Source: Elusimicrobiota bacterium
GTDB lineage: Bacteria > Elusimicrobiota > Elusimicrobia > UBA1565 > UBA9628
Reading direction: 5' to 3'
Assembly: GCA_016234805.1 (NCBI GenBank)
Contig: JACRNU010000003.1
Location: 1 to 64,000, forward strand
DNA length: 64,000 nt
In this document: piece after piece, positions 57,759 through 64,000 of the stretch
Layout: each line of letters starts with the position of its first letter
Position numbering within the stretch: position 1 is the stretch's first letter
Position numbers and translations under genes: made by a program
The notes under the pieces: generated by a model
The model's database searches: none
What the model was told of the DNA's origin: nothing
What the model saw: the letters and a program-made list of their open reading frames with translations, nothing else

Positions 57759-58623
57759 GGACGAACTCCGTGAGTCTGGCATCCGCGGCCTCCGTGCCCT
57801 TGAGCGCCGAGGCGGAGAAACCTTGCCGCAGCGCGGACCTGAGCGCGGCATCAGAGAGGGGCGGAGCAAGACGGCGCGGCTCGCTCACGTGGCCGAGCCT
57901 GAGGGCGCCGGCGTGGGCCTCCATCCCGGAGGCCAGCACCAGGTTCGAGGAATAGACGCTCCCGTCCGTGTCCACGCACAGGCCGTCGTTGTAGAGCGGG
58001 ACCCTGCCGCGCCTGCGCAGGTTCTTGACCTCCAGCGGGATGCCCGCTTTGGAAAGCCCCCCCAACAGCCGGGCCAGGCCGGCGAACGAACGGCCCAGTT
58101 CCGCGAGCTCGCCCCGCTTCCAGGCGATGAAATAGACCGGCAGGAAATTGAAGCTCCGATAGCCCAGGGCCAGGGCGTCCCGCACCCGGCTGAGGACCTT
58201 CTCAGCCTTCTGTCCAGGCTCCAGCACGAAGTTGAGCGAGGCCTTCGGAAGCCGTCCCGCCTTGGGCGATGGCCGGCCGAAAGCGACCTCCACCTCGGGA
58301 TGCCGGCGCAGGAACCGGACCATGGCGTCATCGAGGAGCCCGCCGTGCGTGGAAAGGAGGATGCCGCCCTTGAGGCCCAGGGCTTTGGCGGAGAGCACGG
58401 CCCGCCGGACCAGGTCGGGCCGGACCAGGGGCTCGCCCCCGAAGAGCTTGATCTGGCCCGAGCTGCCCAAGCGCTTGCCGAAGGCCTTCAAGGCGGCCTC
58501 CAGGACCGGGACCGTCATGTCCTGGTCCGAGAAAGCCTGGGGACAGAAACCGCACCGTACCGGGCAGCGCCTGGTCAGCACCAGTGTCAGGCCTCCGGCC
58601 TTGGTCTGCGCCCAGCCTTTCAT
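57745..58623 (-). CDS. Radical SAM protein
   Basis: LVLTRRCPVRCGFCPQAF, IKLFGGEPLVRPDL. Confidence 0.9.
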   Translation of the reverse strand: MKGWAQTKAGGLTLVLTRRCPVRCGFCPQAFSDQDMTVPVLEAALKAFGKRLGSSGQIKLFGGEPLVRPDLVRRAVLSAKALGLKGGILLSTHGGLLDDAMVRFLRRHPEVEVAFGRPSPKAGRLPKASLNFVLEPGQKAEKVLSRVRDALALGYRSFNFLPVYFIAWKRGELAELGRSFAGLARLLGGLSKAGIPLEVKNLRRRGRVPLYNDGLCVDTDGSVYSSNLVLASGMEAHAGALRLGHVSEPRRLAPPLSDAALRSALRQGFSASALKGTEAADARLTEFVHDLR

Positions 58624-59357
58624 CTGCGATACACCTCGGGATGGATCATGAGACTGATGTCCGAGACCTTCTCCCAGCGCACTTTCGTGAGCTCCGAGCG
58701 CCACTCCTTGAGGGACAGGGTCCGCACCTCGTCCGCGTACGGGAATTTATTCCTGGGCTTGGTCAGGTCGAAGAACGCGGCAATGGGCCTGTCGCCCACC
58801 ACGGGCTCCATCTTCTTGAGGCAGAGGGGAAAGGCCTGGACCCGCAGGAACACGACCACGGGCTCGTACTCGCGGGCCACGGTCTCGAGGAAGAAGTCGT
58901 GCGGCCCCGCCTCCTCGAAGAAGGTGAAGCTGAAGCGCCGCGTGGGAGGGTCCTCGAGCCAATCGAAGCCGCTCAGGGCCAGCAGGGTCGTCAGGCCCGA
59001 GGCCCCGGCCATGGCCGCGACCGCCCCTCCGCGAGACCGGACCTCGCGCACGAGCCAGCCTCCGGGGTCCGCGAAGCACGGCATGCCGCCCGAGGAGATC
59101 AGGCCCACGTCCTCCTTGGCCAGATGCCCCAGGACGCGCTTAAGGAAACCCGGGTCCGGCCGGGTCGGGATGGTGAGGAACTCCCTGCCCTTGGCTTCGA
59201 GCTTCAGGATGCTCAGAAACTGCTCCTTGGCCTCATCCGACTCCTCGGCCAGAAACACGCGCAGCCGGCGCGCCAAGCGGACCGCGTTGAGGGTCAGGTC
59301 TCCCTGGGCTCCGATGTGCCAGGCAACGAGATAGAGCGTGTGGAGATCCGATTTCAT
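58620..59357 (-). CDS. Tetrapyrrole-methylase-superfamily protein, RsmI-like
   Basis: GDLTLNAVRLARRLRVFLAEES...DVGLISSGGMPCFADPGGWLVREVRSRGGAVAAMAGASGLTTLLALSGF. Confidence 0.8.
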   Translation of the reverse strand: MKSDLHTLYLVAWHIGAQGDLTLNAVRLARRLRVFLAEESDEAKEQFLSILKLEAKGREFLTIPTRPDPGFLKRVLGHLAKEDVGLISSGGMPCFADPGGWLVREVRSRGGAVAAMAGASGLTTLLALSGFDWLEDPPTRRFSFTFFEEAGPHDFFLETVAREYEPVVVFLRVQAFPLCLKKMEPVVGDRPIAAFFDLTKPRNKFPYADEVRTLSLKEWRSELTKVRWEKVSDISLMIHPEVYRR

Positions 59358-61402
59358 GGGTATCTCATCCAGATGCTTTGCACGTAGAGCTCCCAGCGCC
59401 GGACTCCCTTGGCCAGTTCCAGCCCTTTCTTCATGAAGGCGTGTGTCCCTGCCCGGTCCAAAGAGCGGGACAGGGCGTTGGCCGACGCTCCGCCAAGAGT
59501 CTTGCCGATGAACTCGATCTGAGGCGCGAGCTCCTTGACGCGGACGGCGCAAGCGAAGTCCGCCATCATCCCGGCCCCGTCCCCGAGAGCGTCCTTGGCC
59601 AGCCCGCGGTTGAAATAACCCCAGAGACAGCGCGAGTTCTGTCCGATGAAATGGTCGAGATCCTTGAGAGCGTCCCCGGGCCGGCCCAGGAGCCGCAGGG
59701 CCTCACCCCTCCAGACATAGGCTTCCATGTCCTTGGCGTCGAGCTCGATGGCCCGGTCGAGGTCCGCCAGCGCGTCCTTGAGGTCCCCGAGCTTGAGAGA
59801 AGCCCCGCCTCGCCACCCGAACACGAAGGTCTTGTCCCCGAGCCGGACCGCGGCGTCGAGCTTCTCGAAGGCCTCGCGGTAGCGGCCGAGCCACAGCAGG
59901 ACCTCGCCGTGCCAGGTCAGGACCTCCCCTTGCGCTGATCCGGCCGCGCCGTCCTCGGCCCGCTGAAGATCAGCCAGGCCCTTCTTCAGCTCTCCCTTGG
60001 CCAGATGCGCCTCCGCCATGCGGCAGCGGACCCACCAATGGCCCGGGGACCATTCCAGCACGATCCTGGACACCGCGATGACCGCGTCGAAATCAGGCTG
60101 TTCCGTATGGAGATGCAGCAGGACGAACGGCTGGCGCATCCAGGAGTACCGTACCGGGTCGAGATCCCGGATGTGGCGGTATTCCGCCGAGGCCTCGTCG
60201 AAGCGCGACATGATGCTGAGCAGGATGGTCCGGCAGTAGGCGAACCAATGCGGGAACCCACCGCCCCGGGCCGCGGCGGCCATGCGCTTGAGCTCCTCTG
60301 CGCAGAACTTGTCTTCCCCGACCGACCGCCGCACCTTGCGCCACCACGGCCAGAGGAGCGCGTGCGAGGCGGCCAGGGGCTCGGGCTTGTCCACCAGGGC
60401 CTCCCCGAGCCGGAACGCGGCCCGGTATTCGCCACGGCACAGCAGGGCGGAGAACACCTGATACCAGTCCGCCTGGCTCGAGTCCGCGGCGCCGGCGCGG
60501 CGCACGCAGGAAAGGACGGCCTCCTCGAGCCCTGGGCCGTAGGAGCCGGCTTCCACGAGCTTGAGGACCGGGCTGGACCGCGATGCCGGGCTGCCCCGGC
60601 TGGCCGGCGAAAACGCCAGGGCCGTCTCCCGCGCCGCCTCCGCGAACTTCTTCCTCGCGATGAGGAGTTCGGCCAGCAGAGTCCGCCCCCCGGCAGCGCC
60701 CGAATCGGCCCTCAACACATTGCGCAACGCGGCCTCGGCCCGGCGCGCCTCATCCGGGGCCTTGAGGACCTCGGCGAGGAAGGCCTCGCGGCACATCGGG
60801 ATCTCCATGAGGTCGAAGAACTTCGACTCCCCGGCCCCGCCGCCTTTGAGGAACCCGCGAGCCAAGCCGGCCATCTCCGCCTTCAAGCGGTCGGCGCACT
60901 CCTTGAGGCCGGCCCTGGATTCGTCGATCCTGCCCATGGAATCCAAGAGCCGCGCCAACTCGAAGCACGGCAGGACAGATGAGGGGTCGGCCCGTCGCGC
61001 TTCCTTGAAATGCGCCTCAGCCTGGTCGGGCCTGCCCATCTTCTCGTGGAGCCTGCCCAGGGCCAGGAGGTAACCGACCGCTCCGCCGCCCGAGGCCAAG
61101 CCGGCCTGGAGCATGGAAACGGCTTCATCGAAGCGGCCGAGATTCTCCAGAAGACGGCCGTATTCCACCTCCACGGCCCCGCCTGGAGCGCCTCCCTTCA
61201 TGGCCTTGCGGAACATGTCCTCAGCCTCGGAGAAGCGGCTGCCGCGCTCCGAGATCCTGGCCATCCACAGGTGGAGCTCCCAAGACGGCAGCCCGGCGGC
61301 GACCATCTTCTTCAGGACCGCGGCAGCCTCCTTGAGCCTGCCGGTCCGGACCAGAGGCTCGATCTCGGCGAAAAGGGGCTGCTTCAGCGTCTCCCGGGGC
61401 AT
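59354..61402 (-). CDS. TPR-repeat protein
   Basis: Repeated LGRFDEAVSMLQAGLASGG, MGRPDQAEAHFKEARRADPSS, LGDLKDALADLDRAIELDAKDMEAYVWRGEALRLLGRPGDALKDLDHFI. Confidence 0.85.
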   Translation of the reverse strand: MPRETLKQPLFAEIEPLVRTGRLKEAAAVLKKMVAAGLPSWELHLWMARISERGSRFSEAEDMFRKAMKGGAPGGAVEVEYGRLLENLGRFDEAVSMLQAGLASGGGAVGYLLALGRLHEKMGRPDQAEAHFKEARRADPSSVLPCFELARLLDSMGRIDESRAGLKECADRLKAEMAGLARGFLKGGGAGESKFFDLMEIPMCREAFLAEVLKAPDEARRAEAALRNVLRADSGAAGGRTLLAELLIARKKFAEAARETALAFSPASRGSPASRSSPVLKLVEAGSYGPGLEEAVLSCVRRAGAADSSQADWYQVFSALLCRGEYRAAFRLGEALVDKPEPLAASHALLWPWWRKVRRSVGEDKFCAEELKRMAAAARGGGFPHWFAYCRTILLSIMSRFDEASAEYRHIRDLDPVRYSWMRQPFVLLHLHTEQPDFDAVIAVSRIVLEWSPGHWWVRCRMAEAHLAKGELKKGLADLQRAEDGAAGSAQGEVLTWHGEVLLWLGRYREAFEKLDAAVRLGDKTFVFGWRGGASLKLGDLKDALADLDRAIELDAKDMEAYVWRGEALRLLGRPGDALKDLDHFIGQNSRCLWGYFNRGLAKDALGDGAGMMADFACAVRVKELAPQIEFIGKTLGGASANALSRSLDRAGTHAFMKKGLELAKGVRRWELYVQSIWMRYP

Positions 61403-61503
61403 ACCGGCATTATTGTATCAATTGGAGAGGGCCTACCCTCTCGTCCCTCTCGTCCGACTTGACGCCAAGGCAACCCGAGAGGTATTGTATCTTCAAGCTC
61501 CCC

Positions 61504-62283
61504 ATGACACCGTCCTCATCGGTCCCCCGGGAGGCGGTCGCCCATCTCTACTCCGGCGGGGCGGACTCCTCCCTTGCCGCCTGCCGCCTCGCGCAGACGT
61601 TCCCGAAGGTGTATCTCAACACCTTCGGCCGTTTCGGCTTCCTCAACCTGGACTTCGCCCAGGCGCACATGGAGAGGGCGCGGCAGCGCTTCCCGAGCGT
61701 CACCTTCGTCCACCAGACGATCGGGATGGACGCGTTCTACGAGGAGATCGAATCGCACGGCTTCTACAGGTCCTTGGCGCGCCATGGCTGGCTGGTCCTC
61801 AACACCTGCGGCCACTGCAAGGTCGCGATGCATTGGAGGAACCTGGTCTTCTGTCTCGACCATGGGGTGCGCTACGCTTCCGACGGCGCGGTCCGGGGCG
61901 CGGAGGAGTTCGCGGAGCAGAACCCCAGGATCCTCATGGGGCTGCTGGAGGACTTCTACCGGCGTTTCGGCGTGACCCTGCTGCGCCCGAGCTACGAGGA
62001 GGGCCTCTCGACGGAGCGGGAGCTCTTCGCGCTCGGCGTGGCCACGCGCGAGAAGATCAAGGGAACCGCGCACGACATGCAGGTGACCTGCACCCAGCAC
62101 GTGCAGTTCGCCATGATGCTGAGGATCTACCTGCGGGGGCGTTCCTTCGACCAATACGAGGCGGCCGCCAAGACCTACCTGGCCGAGAAACTCGACCACG
62201 CGTCCCGGCTGACGGAGGAGCATCTCGCGCACCCGGGCGGCGGCCGCGTGGCGCGGATGCTGGAGCGGGACCGATGCGGATAG
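61504..62283 (+). CDS. PP-loop (ATP pyrophosphatase) family protein
   Basis: HLYSGGADSSLAACRLAQ (SGGxDS), NTCGHCKVAMH, SDGAVRGAEEF. Confidence 0.8.
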   Translation: MTPSSSVPREAVAHLYSGGADSSLAACRLAQTFPKVYLNTFGRFGFLNLDFAQAHMERARQRFPSVTFVHQTIGMDAFYEEIESHGFYRSLARHGWLVLNTCGHCKVAMHWRNLVFCLDHGVRYASDGAVRGAEEFAEQNPRILMGLLEDFYRRFGVTLLRPSYEEGLSTERELFALGVATREKIKGTAHDMQVTCTQHVQFAMMLRIYLRGRSFDQYEAAAKTYLAEKLDHASRLTEEHLAHPGGGRVARMLERDRCG

Positions 62284-62639
62284 CGGCTCCGGCCTGCGCG
62301 GGGCGCAAGAGGCCCATCCCCCTGCCTGTCGCCCTGGCGTACGGCGCGCTCGCCGTGCTGCTGCCGGTGCGCGCGCGCATCGCCGCGGCCTGGGCGCTGA
62401 ACTTCGCCTTCAACGGGCTCTCGGAGGCGTCCCGGGTCCTGGCCTTCCTGCTGGGCCGGGCGCTGCTGCGCGCGGCGATCTTCGTCACCTACTACTGCGT
62501 GCTGGGGCCGGCGGCGCTGGTCTCGAGGCTGTCGGGCGCCGACGACCTGGGCACGCGCCCGGCCGGAGAAGGACGCTCGTTCTTCGTCCCGAAGGAGCCC
62601 GAGGACGACCGCGAGGAGAGGTTCCTCAGGCAATACTGA
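62274..62639 (+). CDS. Small membrane protein preceding carbamoyltransferase (SxtJ/DUF5989-like context)
   Basis: TM segment then SFFVPKEPEDDREERFLRQY; overlaps both neighbours. Confidence 0.45.
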   Translation: MRIAAPACAGRKRPIPLPVALAYGALAVLLPVRARIAAAWALNFAFNGLSEASRVLAFLLGRALLRAAIFVTYYCVLGPAALVSRLSGADDLGTRPAGEGRSFFVPKEPEDDREERFLRQY

Positions 62640-64000
62640 TGAACATCCTGGGCCTGTCGTACATGTACCATGACTCGTCGGCCTGCCTGCTCTCCGACGG
62701 GGAGGTCGTCGCCGCGGCGGCGGAGGAGCGCTTCACGCGGATGAAGCACTCGGTGGACTTCCCGACGAACGCGATCCGCTACTGCCTGAAGGAGGGAGGG
62801 ATCCCGGCCGCGGACCTCGACGCCGTCGTCTTCTACGAGAAGCCGTACCTCAAGTTCGAGCGGATCCTCAAGACCCATCTGGCGGTCTTCCCCCGGTCGT
62901 ACGAGAGCTTCCGCCATTTCCTGCCCATGTGGCTCGACCACAAGCTCTGCGTGCCGCAGACGATCAAGGAGCTGACCGGCTACCCGGGAAAGGTCTACTT
63001 CGTCGACCACCACTACGCCCATGCGGCGAGCGCCTTCCTGCCCTCCCCCTTCGAGGAGGCCATCGTCCTGACCATGGACGGCACCGGGGAGTGGACGACG
63101 CTGGCCGCCGGGACCGGAGCGGGAACGAGCATCCGCCTGAAGGAATCGCTCCGTTTCCCCCACTCTTTGGGGCTGCTCTACAGCGCCGTCACGGCCCATC
63201 TCGGCTTCAAGGTCAACGGCGGGGAGGGGAAGGTGATGGCCCTCGCATCGTACGGGAAGCCGTCGCTGCGGGACGCTTTTTCCAAGCTCATCGAGATCCG
63301 CGAGGACGGCAGTTTCCGGCTGAACCTCGATTACTTCTCGTTCCACTACGACCTCGTGATGACGAGCCCGCGCTTCGCGGAGCTCTTCGGTCCTCCCCGC
63401 CGGCACGAGGAACCCATCCTCCCCGCGCACCAGGACCTGGCCGCCGCGCTGCAGGCGGCCGTCGAGGACGTGGTCCTCAAGCTCGTGCGGCACGCCCACC
63501 GGACCTACGGGCTCGACCGGCTCTGCCTGGCCGGCGGGGTGGCGCTCAACTGCGTCGCCAATGGACGCATCCTCCGCGAGACCCCGATCCGCGAGATCTT
63601 CGTCCAGCCGGCGGCGGGAGACGACGGCGGGGCGATCGGGAGCGCCCTCTACCTCTACACGCGGCTTTTCGGGGGACGGCGCCGCTGGAGGATGCGGGTG
63701 GACCTCGGGCCGTCGTATTCGGATGCGGAGATCGAGGCCTATCTCAAGAGGGTCCAGGCGACGTACGAGGATGTCGGCGCCGAGAGGCTGCCGGCGCGCG
63801 TCGCCGAGCTCCTGGCCGAGGGGAAGATCGCCGGCTGGTTCCAGGGGAGGATGGAATACGGGCCGCGGGCTCTGGGAAATCGAAGCATCCTCGCGGACCC
63901 GCGCCGGGAGGGCATCCAGGACGTCCTCAACGAGCGGGTCAAGCACCGCGAGCCGTTCCGGCCCTTCGCCCCCGCCGTCTGCCAGGAGGACGCCGGGAGC
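62639..64000 (+). CDS. NodU/CmcH-family carbamoyltransferase, truncated by window end (absent from supplied ORF track)
   Basis: MNILGLSYMYHDSSACLLSDGEVVAAAAEERFTRMKH...FVDHHYAHAASAF...LTMDGTGEW...LCLAGGVALNCVANGRI...WFQGRMEYGPRALGNRSILADPR. Confidence 0.9.
   Translation, partial: MNILGLSYMYHDSSACLLSDGEVVAAAAEERFTRMKHSVDFPTNAIRYCLKEGGIPAADLDAVVFYEKPYLKFERILKTHLAVFPRSYESFRHFLPMWLDHKLCVPQTIKELTGYPGKVYFVDHHYAHAASAFLPSPFEEAIVLTMDGTGEWTTLAAGTGAGTSIRLKESLRFPHSLGLLYSAVTAHLGFKVNGGEGKVMALASYGKPSLRDAFSKLIEIREDGSFRLNLDYFSFHYDLVMTSPRFAELFGPPRRHEEPILPAHQDLAAALQAAVEDVVLKLVRHAHRTYGLDRLCLAGGVALNCVANGRILRETPIREIFVQPAAGDDGGAIGSALYLYTRLFGGRRRWRMRVDLGPSYSDAEIEAYLKRVQATYEDVGAERLPARVAELLAEGKIAGWFQGRMEYGPRALGNRSILADPRREGIQDVLNERVKHREPFRPFAPAVCQEDAGS

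Noticed and set aside
1-64000. CRISPR arrays, rRNA operons and tRNAs
   Set aside because: No regularly spaced direct repeats, rRNA core motifs or tRNA cloverleaf were noticed by eye on either strand; a tool run (minced, barrnap, tRNAscan-SE) would be needed for certainty.

Overview
GC-rich bacterial chromosome segment, densely coded. It is probably a metagenome-derived genome; gene content would fit Elusimicrobiota, but that is inference. 0-38 kb is mostly housekeeping and exported-protein genes: IS3 transposase tail, FAD amine-oxidase-like protein, flagellar-like FlgO/FliF-like/MotA-like genes behind a probable GEMM (c-di-GMP-I type) riboswitch, NTT-like carrier, caspase/Sel1 protein, pyruvate kinase, PemK/MazF toxin-antitoxin pair, serpin, a six-gene MutL/DUF6754-like membrane operon, ABC exporter, AbiEii/XRE toxin-antitoxin pair, secreted HYD1-ART-like protein, ECF sigma/anti-sigma/CpaB-like genes. 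38-64 kb is the most unusual part. It holds a nitrogenase-like NifH/NifD/NifK paralog operon plus SpoVG, divergent from a cobalamin-type radical SAM gene. This is followed by a ferredoxin-carbamoyltransferase-radical SAM fusion, four more radical SAM proteins, two membrane glycosyltransferase/TPR paralogs, an RsmI-like methylase, a DacB-like protein, a PP-loop ATPase and a second carbamoyltransferase running off the window. As I recall (not checked), nitrogenase paralogs beside radical SAM arrays have been reported in groundwater Elusimicrobia, so that cluster may not be wholly new; its product appears unknown. A recurring -10 element 7-11 nt before start codons suggests widespread leaderless transcription. 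All domain calls were made by eye from the translations; no database search was run.
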